Positions 1-8,936 of a stretch of 24,051 nucleotides of DNA are shown here, one piece after another (within the stretch, counting starts at the first letter, position 1; the number at the start of each line of letters is the position of its first letter). The stretch is from Porticoccus sp963925605 (GTDB taxonomy: Bacteria > Pseudomonadota > Gammaproteobacteria > Pseudomonadales > Porticoccaceae): NCBI GenBank assembly GCA_963925605.1, contig CAWURY010000025.1:1-24051 (forward strand), given 5' to 3'. Under the pieces are notes generated by a model. It made no database searches. It was not told the DNA's origin and saw nothing but the letters and a program-made list of their open reading frames with translations. The position numbers and the translations under genes were made by a program.

Positions 1-12
1 TTAAAAAAATCT

Positions 13-3000
13 TTAAATCAGATTTTGTAATTTTTTCCAATGAAGATTAATTCGCTTTCTTGAAACAGGAACAACAGTCCTTAAGGCTTGAGAAAAAATA
101 GATACACGATATTCTTGAAGTAAAAGGCGATGCTCCCAAAACTCAGCTATAGTAGCTAAGGATGATTCTCCCATTAATTTATTTTGCTCTATCAAGCGGT
201 TCTCTAAGTCCTGTATCTCTAGTATCTGGCTTTGCTCTTTATTTGTATTCTGATGCAATTTCTCTAAACGACAAAGGATCGACTTTAGGTATCGATGATA
301 TTGTTGTAGCAGCTTCATTGGCGTCTGAAACAAAAATCTATCACAAAAAAGCATATTGAGCTGCTGATCAATATCTTGAACAGTTTCCATATAAGACAAT
401 TTATGCTTCTTTATCTCTCGTCGAATATCAGCAATTAAAGAAGTCCAAGGCGACACCATCGCATCGAGTTCATTAGCTGCTGAGATAACCTTATTTTTTC
501 CTTCTGCATGCCTAGATTCAAACTCAGATTTATTTCTGGGTATTACCTGACCTTCAAGAAAACTTAAAAAATAAGCTTTATCTATTATCTGCTGAATCAA
601 CCCCTCTTTCCCCCCAAGCCCAGCCAATTTTAATTGAAGATCCATTCCATTCAGCAAACCTTTTCTAAGGTACTTCACTGAGGTCGAATTTATGGCTTGG
701 TATAACCGGGTCAACCCATGCAATGTCTTGTTCATCGCTAATTCTTGATTATCGAGCAAAGTTAAATTTATTATCTTCTCTTCAACAACCAGGGCAGGAT
801 AGGCGCGGATAATGAGGCCTTGCTGGGGAATCAAATACACCTCTGGTAAGTCTTCAAATTCCCAATCCTTGAGGTCTTTTTTCTCAATCGTATCAGTTGT
901 CGCTCGAGCGAGCGTATCAGATATTTTTCCTCGATACTGCGTTTTCAGATTCAGCAAATCTTTACTCATGGTAAGGACGCAAGAAGACTCATCGATTAGC
1001 TCAAAATTAATACGATGAATATTTTCTAAAGATGCCTGATTCCAGGCGTCAGCTTGTATGTCAACACCAGTTTGTGACTTAAGATAAATACCTAACGCCT
1101 CAGTCAACTTCACATTTGAAGGCTGCAGCGACTCTAGAGCTTTATCCACATAGTCAGGAACAGGTACAAAATTTCTACGGATAGACTTAGGTAAACCTCT
1201 AACAAGAGCGATGCACTTATCACGAAGCATTCCAGGAACAAGCCAATCAAAAAGATACATTGGTGCTTGATGCAACACACCAACTGGTACCGTAACAGTC
1301 ACTCCATCTTTAGCGTGCCCAGGTTCAAAGTAATAAGATACAGGGTATAAGACGTCATCCCACTCGATAGTATCTGGAAACTCAGAGACATCGTGGTGAT
1401 CATGGCTATTCTGGCTCAATAAATCGACACTCATGTGCAGAAACTTTGAGGCGCCCTCTTTCAACGCCTGCTCTTTTATTTTGCGCCAAGCCTCGAATCC
1501 AGATAAAGTCATTATATCTTCAGGAATTAAACGGTCGTAAAAGTCAAAAATGACCGAATCATCTACCAATATATCCCTGCGGCGAGTCCTAGACTCAATA
1601 TTCAGCAGACTGTCCTGAAGCTTAAGATTGTGACCAAAAAACTCCCCCTTTCCGCGGTACCCACCCTCCACCAAGGCAGCACGAATAAATATCTCTCGTG
1701 AAATTATTGGATCAATTTTCCCGTAAGAACAGCGTTTTTTGTCCACTATCAGTAAGCCATATAGTGTCTGTTTTTCGTAAGCCATCACCTGGCCATTACG
1801 GATGCTATAATGCGGTTCACTATAGATTTTTTTGACTAAATGAGCAGCCAAACTAGGCAGCCAGCCTGGGTCTATTTTTGCATTGTGATGGCTAAACAAT
1901 CTTGAGGTCTCAATCATCTCTGCAGCCATCAACCATGGAGGTGGAACTTTACTGACAGGTGATCCAGGAAACACATAGAATTTACGATTTCTTGTGCCAG
2001 TAAATTCTTTGCTAATTTTGTCCTGTTTTTTTTCTATGTTTTCACTGTCAATAGCTGCTCGTCGACAGCCAATTTGGCCCAATAAGCCATGCAGTAAAGA
2101 CCTATGAATAGCCTCATAACCTGCAGGCTGAGAGTTTTCTTTTATTTTTAGTTCACGACATATGCCATGAAGTTGATGATGTAGCTCTCGCCATTCACGC
2201 ATTCTTAGAGGAGAAACAAAATTTTGACGGCAATAATTATCAAATTGATTCCTGCTTAAGTCTTGTCGTTGCTCCTCAAAGTGCCTCCATAAATTAACAA
2301 AGGTGCTGAAATCAGATTCCTTGTCTTGCCACTGTCGGTGTTTTAGGTCTGCAGCCTCGTGCTTATCTGGCGGTCTATCGCGAGGATCCTGAACACTCAA
2401 TGCTGAAATGATAATTAGAACCTCTTTGAGAGCCCCTTCATTCTCTGCAGCTAGCAGCATTCTCGCTAATTTTGGATCTGTCGGAATTCTGCATAATTTT
2501 CGACCTATTTCGGTTAACCCCGACTGTTTAGTTACGGCCTGTAATTCTTGCAGCAAACTATACCCATCATTTATTAAGCGATTATCGGGAGATTCTAAAA
2601 ATGAAAAATCTCGGATATCTCCTATTTTCAAATGTAGCATCTTTAAAATAACCGAGGCCAAATTGGTGCGAATAATTTCTGGATCAGTGAATGAAGGGCG
2701 GCCATTAAAATCCTCTTCACTATACAATCGAAAACATGTTCCGTTGCTTATTCGCCCACAACGACCTTTGCGTTGATTGGCGCTTGCTTGGGAAACGGAC
2801 TCGATAGGTAATCGTTGTACTTTTGTGCGATAGCTGTAACGACTAATCCTAGCCGTACCTGGATCAATAACATAACGTACTCCTGGGACGGTTAGGGAAG
2901 TTTCCGCAACATTAGTCGCAAGAACGACCCTGATCCCTTTATGAGGCGAAAAGACCTTAGTTTGCTCCGACAGACTTAATCGCGCATACAGAGGTACAAC

Positions 3001-3945
3001 ATCGAGGTGGGGAAGTTGCGCCCTCCGTAATACATGTGCCGTTTCGCGTATCTCTCTTTCTCCGCTATGAAACACCAATATATCGCCACGCTCAGGGAGT
3101 GCCAAAATATGCTCCACTATATCCAGTATGGACTGCCCCAAATCCTGCTCTTCTAATACTGGGACATATTCGACATTCACTGGATATGTGCGCCCAGATA
3201 CCTCAATGATTGGTGCGCCATTAAAGTGTTGAGAGAATTTCTCTAGGTCTATGGTTGCAGAGGTAATGATGAGCTTTAAGTCTTGACGCTTAGGGAGGAT
3301 AGTCTTCAAGTAACCCAACAAGAAGTCAATATTCAAACTCCGCTCATGGGCCTCGTCAATAATAATAGTGTCATATTTACTAAAGTAACGATCGTGTTCA
3401 ATTTCAGCCAGCAATATACCGTCCGTCATCAACTTAACCAGTGTATTTTCACTGCTTGTTTCATTAAAACGAACTTGGTATCCAACAGTTTCGCCAAGGG
3501 GCTGCCCAAGTTCTTCAGCAATACGACTAGCAATGGTTCTGGCAGCAATTCGTCTTGGCTGGGTATGTCCTATCAGACCTGCGGAACCACGACCCAGATC
3601 TAAACAGATTTTAGGCAATTGTGTTGTTTTCCCTGAGCCCGTTTCTCCGGCGATAATAACAACCTGATTGCTCAAAATCGCTTCTTTAATCTCATTACGA
3701 CGCTCAGCAATAGGTAAATCTTCAGGGTATTTAATCGTAGGGATGCTGGCATAGCGTAAGTTACGCTGTCCGCAAGAATAATCCAGTTTTTCGATAAAGC
3801 GCCTTAATTCAATATCAACAGCTTGACCCGTCTCAGTACGACGGCTTATTCTTATTAGCTCTTGGTCTAATGAATAACGATCCACACTTAGGCTGGCAGC
3901 GATTTTTTTTCGCCACAAAATTATTTCATTTTGTGTCAATTGCAT
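13..3945 (-). CDS. hrpA: ATP-dependent DEAH-box RNA helicase HrpA
   Basis: Cytoplasmic 3'-5' RNA helicase of the DEAH/RHA family; E. coli HrpA has been linked to mRNA processing and rescue of stalled ribosomes (family knowledge). The 1310-residue product matches the usual HrpA length of about 1300. Visible motifs are Walker A GETGSGKT (residues 100-107), the DEAH box (197-200), SAT motif III (229-231) and motif VI QRKGRCGR near residue 390, followed by the winged-helix/ratchet region. The long C-terminal half carries the HrpA-specific DUF3418-type extension. ATG at 3945 is the first in-frame start after an in-frame stop, and only a weak GATGAG stands upstream, so translation may depend on coupling to fadD, whose stop lies 10 bp upstream. 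The stop codon is 12 bp from the window edge, so the terminator is not visible. The family assignment is very secure. Confidence 0.98.
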   Translation of the reverse strand: MQLTQNEIILWRKKIAASLSVDRYSLDQELIRISRRTETGQAVDIELRRFIEKLDYSCGQRNLRYASIPTIKYPEDLPIAERRNEIKEAILSNQVVIIAGETGSGKTTQLPKICLDLGRGSAGLIGHTQPRRIAARTIASRIAEELGQPLGETVGYQVRFNETSSENTLVKLMTDGILLAEIEHDRYFSKYDTIIIDEAHERSLNIDFLLGYLKTILPKRQDLKLIITSATIDLEKFSQHFNGAPIIEVSGRTYPVNVEYVPVLEEQDLGQSILDIVEHILALPERGDILVFHSGEREIRETAHVLRRAQLPHLDVVPLYARLSLSEQTKVFSPHKGIRVVLATNVAETSLTVPGVRYVIDPGTARISRYSYRTKVQRLPIESVSQASANQRKGRCGRISNGTCFRLYSEEDFNGRPSFTDPEIIRTNLASVILKMLHLKIGDIRDFSFLESPDNRLINDGYSLLQELQAVTKQSGLTEIGRKLCRIPTDPKLARMLLAAENEGALKEVLIIISALSVQDPRDRPPDKHEAADLKHRQWQDKESDFSTFVNLWRHFEEQRQDLSRNQFDNYCRQNFVSPLRMREWRELHHQLHGICRELKIKENSQPAGYEAIHRSLLHGLLGQIGCRRAAIDSENIEKKQDKISKEFTGTRNRKFYVFPGSPVSKVPPPWLMAAEMIETSRLFSHHNAKIDPGWLPSLAAHLVKKIYSEPHYSIRNGQVMAYEKQTLYGLLIVDKKRCSYGKIDPIISREIFIRAALVEGGYRGKGEFFGHNLKLQDSLLNIESRTRRRDILVDDSVIFDFYDRLIPEDIMTLSGFEAWRKIKEQALKEGASKFLHMSVDLLSQNSHDHHDVSEFPDTIEWDDVLYPVSYYFEPGHAKDGVTVTVPVGVLHQAPMYLFDWLVPGMLRDKCIALVRGLPKSIRRNFVPVPDYVDKALESLQPSNVKLTEALGIYLKSQTGVDIQADAWNQASLENIHRINFELIDESSCVLTMSKDLLNLKTQYRGKISDTLARATTDTIEKKDLKDWEFEDLPEVYLIPQQGLIIRAYPALVVEEKIINLTLLDNQELAMNKTLHGLTRLYQAINSTSVKYLRKGLLNGMDLQLKLAGLGGKEGLIQQIIDKAYFLSFLEGQVIPRNKSEFESRHAEGKNKVISAANELDAMVSPWTSLIADIRREIKKHKLSYMETVQDIDQQLNMLFCDRFLFQTPMKLLQQYHRYLKSILCRLEKLHQNTNKEQSQILEIQDLENRLIEQNKLMGESSLATIAEFWEHRLLLQEYRVSIFSQALRTVVPVSRKRINLHWKKLQNLI

Positions 3946-3955
3946 TACTCATCAC

Positions 3956-5638
3956 TTAGCTGTCTCGTAGCTCTCGACGCAACACTTTACCCACATTAGA
4001 CAAAGGCAATTCATCTCTGAACACAATATCTCTTGGCCACTTGTATCGAGCTAGCTGATTAGCATAAAAAGACCGCACCGCTTCTTCTGTTAAGTTAGAA
4101 TTAGAGCTCACCAAAAATAACTTTACAGCTTCGCCGGAATCATCGTCAGGCACACCTATAACAGCACAATAGGTAATATCTGGATGACGAGAAATCACAT
4201 TTTCAATTTCGTTTGGATACACATTAAATCCAGAAACAATAATCATGTCCTTTTGTCGGTCATGGACATAAAGAAAGCCGTCAGCATCTACAGAGCCTAT
4301 ATCTCCTGTTTTCAACCATCCATCTTCTGTGATTGTCTTTGCTGTCTCTTCGGGGAAGTCCAGATATCCCTGTATTACTTGTGGTCCTTTAACCCAAATT
4401 TCGCCATGTTCATCAACACTTAGCGGCTCTCCATTAGGGTCAGCAATACGCAATTCTGTCTCTGGCATAGCTATTCCAACTGAGCCAATTTTTCCAGAAC
4501 GCTTAGGGCAAAATGAAACAATTGGGGAGGCCTCTGTTAAACCATAAGCATCACTGATCTCGCAACCGGTCATGGATTTCCATGCTTCAGCTGGAGCAGC
4601 AGCCAGCGCAGCGCCCCCGGATAAAGTAATCTTCAGGGCAGAAAAATCCGTTTTCTTAAAATTCTGATGCTCCATCAAGGCAATAAATAGCGTATTTAAC
4701 CCAGAAAATATTGTAGCCGGCCACTTTCTTAGCAGCGACACAAAGCCGTTAATATCTCTAGGATTGGGTATCAATAGTGTATGAGAACCCATGTAAACCC
4801 CAATAGTAAGAACTAATGCAAAGGCATAAATATGATAAAGTGGCAGCGGAGAAACAATACGCTCAATGCCCATTTTGGCCCCCGAGCCCTCAAGAGCTAC
4901 CCATCCTTGGCGAGCCACACTAATGAGATTGCCATGACTAATTATTGCGGGTTTCGATACACCTGTTGTACCCCCTGTGTATTGCAGCAAGGCCATATCT
5001 TCAGGGTTTAATGCAACGGGAACAAAACTGCCTTTAATAGTACTAGAAAGCGCTTGACGCAATGGCGTTGCTTTGCCAAAAGACACAGATTTCCCTAACA
5101 ACTTAAGAATAATTGCCATCATCTCACGCTTCATCGGGGGGTGCAGATCAAAAGGAGTTGTAACAAATACATGCTCTATAGCAACCTTCTTGGCAACAGC
5201 CTCAATCACTGGTAAAAATTTATCAAAGACCACCACCCCCCTAATACCAGCATGAGAAAATTGGTATTCAAGCTCCGCCTCCGTATAAAGTGGATTAATA
5301 TTTACTACCACTAGACCGGCTTTAAACGCCCCATATGCCACCACTAGGTACTGAGACATACTGGGCATCTGAATAGCTATTCGATCCCCAATTTGAAGGC
5401 TTGTCGATTGTTGTAGATAAACAGCAAATGCAGTTGAAAGGGTATCTAGTTCTCTGTAGCTAAGGGTATTCCCTAATGAGGTGACAGCTGGATTTTCGGG
5501 AAATCGAGCAACAGCTTGCTTCAAAATATCAAGCAATGACTTAAGTGGTGACGGCTCCAAGGAATCAGGAAAAGAATAATCCAACCTAGCCTTGCAAACA
5601 GCTTCATTTACAGATTTCATTGATTTATCTGTTTCCAT
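3956..5638 (-). CDS. fadD: Long-chain-fatty-acid-CoA ligase (FadD)
   Basis: ATP-dependent acyl-CoA synthetase of the ANL superfamily. It activates long-chain fatty acids to acyl-CoA via an acyl-adenylate at the inner membrane, feeding beta-oxidation or lipid synthesis. Numbering from the upstream GTG at 5641: the AMP-binding P-loop is YTGGTTGVSK (221-230), YGLTE is at 366-370, GWLKTGD at 441-447, the DRQKDMIIVSGFNVYP hinge at 461-476, and the catalytic lysine near the C-terminus is K552 in NVGK. The residue after the P-loop lysine is Pro, where many FadD proteins have Gly (KGA). I prefer the ATG at 5638, because AGGA lies 8 nt ahead of it; a GTG at 5641 is the alternative. hrpA follows after 10 bp. 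The enzyme class is certain, but chain-length preference cannot be read from sequence. Confidence 0.95.
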   Translation of the reverse strand: METDKSMKSVNEAVCKARLDYSFPDSLEPSPLKSLLDILKQAVARFPENPAVTSLGNTLSYRELDTLSTAFAVYLQQSTSLQIGDRIAIQMPSMSQYLVVAYGAFKAGLVVVNINPLYTEAELEYQFSHAGIRGVVVFDKFLPVIEAVAKKVAIEHVFVTTPFDLHPPMKREMMAIILKLLGKSVSFGKATPLRQALSSTIKGSFVPVALNPEDMALLQYTGGTTGVSKPAIISHGNLISVARQGWVALEGSGAKMGIERIVSPLPLYHIYAFALVLTIGVYMGSHTLLIPNPRDINGFVSLLRKWPATIFSGLNTLFIALMEHQNFKKTDFSALKITLSGGAALAAAPAEAWKSMTGCEISDAYGLTEASPIVSFCPKRSGKIGSVGIAMPETELRIADPNGEPLSVDEHGEIWVKGPQVIQGYLDFPEETAKTITEDGWLKTGDIGSVDADGFLYVHDRQKDMIIVSGFNVYPNEIENVISRHPDITYCAVIGVPDDDSGEAVKLFLVSSNSNLTEEAVRSFYANQLARYKWPRDIVFRDELPLSNVGKVLRRELRDS

Positions 5639-5711
5639 CACTTTTTTCCTGTAAATTTTTACTCGTTATCATTCTCTTGCCAATCGCCCATTAAGAGTAC
5701 CCCAATATGGT

Positions 5712-6062
5712 CTAATTTCGACGATTGAAAAGCTTCCTTGGTCTAGACCTACAATACAAAATATATAAAAATAAGGCTAAAAAATACCAAATAAAGATAG
5801 TAAACACGCCTCGAAAATAAGATTGTTCTGGTTTTTCCGACACCCCCTCTATAAGGCTCGCAAACCAAGCGGGTGCCAAAAAATAACTTCCAGATTCGGC
5901 ATATATTGGGGCAAACAGTACCGTGGCAATAAAGATCAACAAAAGATTTCGAAAATGCCCGCTAGGAACTAGCGCTCTAAATCGAAAGAGGAAAGACATA
6001 ACCATCAAAGATCCAAGACAATAACCAAGTAGCCCCCAGTGATAATTTTCGACTGAATACAT
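5712..6062 (-). CDS. Small conserved-type inner-membrane protein, unknown function
   Basis: A 116-residue hydrophobic protein with about three predicted membrane segments (roughly residues 10-27, 38-55 and 84-104) and a strongly basic C-terminal tail (RSRPRKLFNRRN), which by the positive-inside rule should face the cytoplasm. I do not recognise a catalytic motif. The start is supported by GGAG 6 nt upstream of ATG 6062. It lies downstream of ycgN and upstream of fadD on the same strand. A gap of about 124 bp to ycgN holds a short AT-rich inverted repeat (TTCAAT-AAA-ATTGAA on the plus strand) without a following T-run, so I do not call it a terminator. The coding call rests on the ribosome binding site, the clean membrane topology and the absence of a competing frame. 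Confidence 0.75.
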   Translation of the reverse strand: MYSVENYHWGLLGYCLGSLMVMSFLFRFRALVPSGHFRNLLLIFIATVLFAPIYAESGSYFLAPAWFASLIEGVSEKPEQSYFRGVFTIFIWYFLALFLYILYCRSRPRKLFNRRN

Positions 6063-6186
6063 ACATGCTCCAAGTTACTTGCTGACAGGATAGCAAATCC
6101 AGTAATACATACATTTATTTTTCAATAAAATTGAATTATTTTCCCAAATATCCATCCATACTCTTTAGCATGGTGGCAAGTCATAG

Positions 6187-6627
6187 TTAATTGATCCATT
6201 GAACAATATAATCTTCCATTTCATCCTGGCACACATCATGCTCTGAAACGATTCTTCCTTGAGCAGACATACCAGAAGAATGAACAGATTGAATATTGCC
6301 AGAAACTAAGTGATGCCAGCCAGGCAAAGGGCTTCCTTCATACAACAAACGATAGGCGCAAGTGCTAGGAAGCCAGCTCTGCTCGGCTATATTCTGAGGG
6401 GTTAACTTAAAACAACCGGGAACTAATGTAAGTCTATTTTGATAGTCACCGCACTGACAACTCGTTTTGTCTAGAAGATGACAAGCCACGTTCGTATCAA
6501 AAACTGTCCCTGTATCATCCTCCTTTAGTTTATGTAGACAGCACTTACCGCAGCCATCACAAACCAACTCCCATTCTTTGAGGGACATCTGATCCAAAGG
6601 TTTATATGTCCATGACGGCTGATTCAT
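6187..6627 (-). CDS. ycgN: YcgN/UPF0260 cysteine-cluster protein
   Basis: Member of the UPF0260 (YcgN) family, part of the broader putative zinc- or iron-chelating CxxCxxCC domain group; the biochemical function is not established. Starting at ATG 6627, the protein has 146 residues (E. coli YcgN is about 153) and begins MNQPSWTYKPL. The diagnostic cysteine cluster CDGCGKCC lies at residues 23-30, with further cysteines at 49, 57, 59, 72 and 90, and the family-typical WLPSTCAYRLL near 85-95. The reading frame extends 14 codons further upstream, but AGGAG sits 8 nt before ATG 6627 and family alignment favours this start. It follows ycgL, the common gammaproteobacterial partner, by 48 bp. Confidence 0.93.
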   Translation of the reverse strand: MNQPSWTYKPLDQMSLKEWELVCDGCGKCCLHKLKEDDTGTVFDTNVACHLLDKTSCQCGDYQNRLTLVPGCFKLTPQNIAEQSWLPSTCAYRLLYEGSPLPGWHHLVSGNIQSVHSSGMSAQGRIVSEHDVCQDEMEDYIVQWIN

Positions 6628-6675
6628 TCCGCTACTCCTAGCAACCCTGTTCGCAAAATACCTATACATATAGGT

Positions 6676-6957
6676 TCATAATTTACTATTCTTATCTCGC
6701 AACCACTGCATATCGTATACAGTGGTTGGTGGCATTTGCAGATAGAAACCATTCTCCTCAATCATTTCCAAAACACGCCTTGCATCAACACGAGCCAGTT
6801 TTTTATCCGGAGTAACTAAAAGCGTCATAGCTAATTCAGGCTTCCCAAATCTTTTTAGAAGCTCCTCAGGAACAGACTTTAGCTCATCTTTTTTGTCGAC
6901 ATATAAATACATACCCTCTTCTTTTGGGCTCCTATATATACTACAAATTTTTTGCAC
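6676..6957 (-). CDS. ycgL: YcgL domain protein
   Basis: Small soluble protein of the YcgL family (alpha/beta fold, no established biochemical role). The family signature is clear: CSIYRSPK at the N-terminus, YLYVDKKDEL, VPEELLKRFGKPELAM, and GFYLQMPP near the C-terminus. The longest frame starts at GTG 6969, but Pseudomonas-type homologues begin with (M)xxICSIY, which corresponds to GTG 6957. That gives 93 residues. There is no strong Shine-Dalgarno; GTGAGA lies about 8 nt before GTG 6957, and nothing convincing precedes 6969. It lies between rnd and ycgN, an arrangement seen in Pseudomonas-like genomes. Family identity is secure, while the exact start is uncertain by four codons. Confidence 0.92.
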   Translation of the reverse strand: MQKICSIYRSPKEEGMYLYVDKKDELKSVPEELLKRFGKPELAMTLLVTPDKKLARVDARRVLEMIEENGFYLQMPPTTVYDMQWLRDKNSKL

Positions 6958-7000
6958 AGAGTATCTCACTAAAAGTTTATGAATTTAACAGAAAATTCAA

Positions 7001-8158
7001 TCAAATTTCTGTGCTAGCAGCATCTAACAACAACTTTCCTATCACACCATAACGCCACCCAAAGGCGATATTTTCGGACAAACAAGCCTCTTTCCTCATA
7101 ATACATCGAACCAAAAATTCAATATCTCGATTTCTCGCTAATACCTCTGGGGCAAGATTCAATAATTCAGCCTGAGCACTCACAATCTTCTTCAGCTTTT
7201 TGACCATTTCTCCAGTATGTCTAGGTAATGGCTCTAGCAACATTTCGGGGTATTCTTTTTCTGACCTAGCTAGCCCATCACGCAACAAATCTAATAATAT
7301 TTCAGCGTAGCGCCGGATCAAACTAGAGTACATTCCCCCTATTGAAACTAAATCTAATTTTGATTCAGGTTTTTTTAACACAATATTAAAAAGGGTTTTA
7401 TCATCAATGATGCGGTTTCGCGGTCTATTTCTATCCCTGGCTTCAGTTTCTCGCCACTCACAGAGCATCTGAAGCGCAGAAAGATCTTGGGGTGAAAACT
7501 GCCAAGCACTCTTAACTTTTTGGAAATATAGACTTAAATCTTCTTTATCAGAGGCATGGTTTACTAGCGATTCCATATCCTCATCGACCCATGACTTACG
7601 GCCCAATTGCACAAGAATCTCACATAGTTTCCTGTAAACTGGCAGTAAATGGATCACATCTAAAGCCGCATATCGCAGCTGACTCTTACTTAAGGGGCGC
7701 TGAAGCCAATTGGATCTAGTTTCACCTTTTTCAACATGAATACCTAGCATAGTCTCAACGATAGTAGCGTAGCCTTTAGAGAAACCATAGCCAGCAAATG
7801 CAGCGGCAATCTGTGTATCAAACAATGGTTTCGGGATGCAATTCAACACATGTTTTAATACCTCAGTATCCTCAGAACATGAATGAAAAACCTTAACAAT
7901 CTTTTCATTTATTAATAAATCGGCAAGAGGAGAAAGGTTTGAGATAGAGATCGGGTCGATCAACCAGCAATCCTTGCCATCAAAAATCTGGACCAATCCT
8001 AATATCGGGAAAAATGTATCTGTCCTCATGAACTCTGTGTCTATTGCAATTGCGTCACAGCCAGTCATCTGGGTAATGCAATCTTGCAGTTGCGCAGTGC
8101 TACTAACAAGAATAGGTGTAGGCAATAAAAATTGATCCCTGCTTAAAAGAGTGGCCAT
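7001..8158 (-). CDS. rnd: Ribonuclease D
   Basis: 3'-5' exoribonuclease of the DEDDy family that trims tRNA and other stable RNA 3' ends (family knowledge). The 385 residues are close to E. coli RNase D (375). Catalytic residues are visible: D40 and E42 in the DTEF motif (ExoI), D97 in HSCSEDTE (ExoII), and Y163 with D167 in RYAALDV (ExoIII). An HRDC domain follows at roughly residues 210-290 (LSALQMLCEWRE...RPRNRIIDD), then a second helical HRDC-like region at the C-terminus. The ATG overlaps the recR stop by one base (TAATG), so translation is probably coupled to recR. Confidence 0.97.
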   Translation of the reverse strand: MATLLSRDQFLLPTPILVSSTAQLQDCITQMTGCDAIAIDTEFMRTDTFFPILGLVQIFDGKDCWLIDPISISNLSPLADLLINEKIVKVFHSCSEDTEVLKHVLNCIPKPLFDTQIAAAFAGYGFSKGYATIVETMLGIHVEKGETRSNWLQRPLSKSQLRYAALDVIHLLPVYRKLCEILVQLGRKSWVDEDMESLVNHASDKEDLSLYFQKVKSAWQFSPQDLSALQMLCEWRETEARDRNRPRNRIIDDKTLFNIVLKKPESKLDLVSIGGMYSSLIRRYAEILLDLLRDGLARSEKEYPEMLLEPLPRHTGEMVKKLKKIVSAQAELLNLAPEVLARNRDIEFLVRCIMRKEACLSENIAFGWRYGVIGKLLLDAASTEI

Positions 8159-8751
8159 TAAATTTTCTTTCGGCTGTTAAATGCGTGCGCTAAGGTGCCG
8201 CCATCTACATACTCCAATTCCCCTCCCATGGGCACGCCATGGGCAATACGGCTAACCGAAACCCCGCAATTTTTAGCTCTTTCGCTGATATAATGGGCGG
8301 TTGCCTCACCTTCTACCGTCAAATTGGTTGCTAGTATTAATTCAGTTATATTTTCTTCAGACAACCTAGCTATCAAATGATCTATTCCGATTTCTACTGG
8401 CCCAATACCATCAATGGGAGACAAATGACCCAGTAAAACAAAGTAACGCCCCCTGTAAGTACCACTGTGCTCTATAGCCAAGAGATCCGCCGGTGTTTCG
8501 ACAACACAAAGCTGTAGTGGATCACGACGAAGATTACTACAAAGAATACAAATACTGGTTTCTGTTAGCGTGCGGCACAATTGACAGCGACCAATTTTCT
8601 CAGCAGCTGTTTCCAGTGATGCAGCCAGACGATATGCGGCATCGCGATGTCTTTCAAGCAAATGCAGCGCCATTCGCTGAGCAGACTTGGGGCCCACTCC
8701 AGGCAGGCATCGCAGGCTAGCTATAAGCTCATCAATAATTGGTCCGAACAT
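8158..8751 (-). CDS. recR: Recombination mediator protein RecR
   Basis: DNA-binding ring protein of the RecFOR pathway, which loads RecA onto SSB-coated gaps. The 197 residues match E. coli RecR (201). The helix-hairpin-helix contains LPGVGPKSAQRMA (residues 16-28). The zinc finger cysteines are C56, C59, C68 and C71, and the Toprim domain begins near residue 80 (LCVVETPADLLAIE) and ends in the family-typical HGVPMGGELEYVD. AGAGGGG about 9 nt upstream supports ATG 8751. The upstream neighbour on this strand is dnaX, 185 bp away; the usual intervening ybaB is missing. The downstream rnd overlaps by one base. Confidence 0.98.
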   Translation of the reverse strand: MFGPIIDELIASLRCLPGVGPKSAQRMALHLLERHRDAAYRLAASLETAAEKIGRCQLCRTLTETSICILCSNLRRDPLQLCVVETPADLLAIEHSGTYRGRYFVLLGHLSPIDGIGPVEIGIDHLIARLSEENITELILATNLTVEGEATAHYISERAKNCGVSVSRIAHGVPMGGELEYVDGGTLAHAFNSRKKI

Positions 8752-8936
8752 CCGCCAATCCCCTCTCTGCGTAAATGAATAAATTTTTTGATTTTATCAA
8801 AAACCGACCCTAGCATATAGATACATATGCAGCCTCTAAAATAGCGCCTGAAATTCAGGAGATATTTTTCATATTATCCTGAGTATAAAAATTTTATTAA
8901 ATTAAAACTTACTATTCATATGCTTATAATATATAG
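8752..8936 (-). other. dnaX-recR intergenic spacer lacking ybaB
   Basis: A very AT-rich 185-bp spacer with no convincing ORF; the longest frames are only a few codons. It is too short for ybaB (about 320 bp), and none of the YbaB signature (MKQAQQMQ-like) is seen in any frame. It holds two small dyads: CCTGAA-A-TTCAGG, and TTTTTGAT-TTT-ATCAAAAA at 8785-8803. A weak minus-strand promoter-like pair for recR (TTTAGA, 17 bp, TATGCT) can be drawn but is not convincing. Confidence 0.6.

Noticed and set aside
5656..5683. fadD promoter TTGGCA-16-TAAAAA
   Set aside because: The implied transcription start would fall within the fadD Shine-Dalgarno, so it is unlikely to serve this gene.
6115..6150. AT-rich inverted repeat TTCAAT-AAA-ATTGAA as a terminator
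   Set aside because: The stem has no G or C beyond one pair per arm and no T-run follows it on the minus strand.
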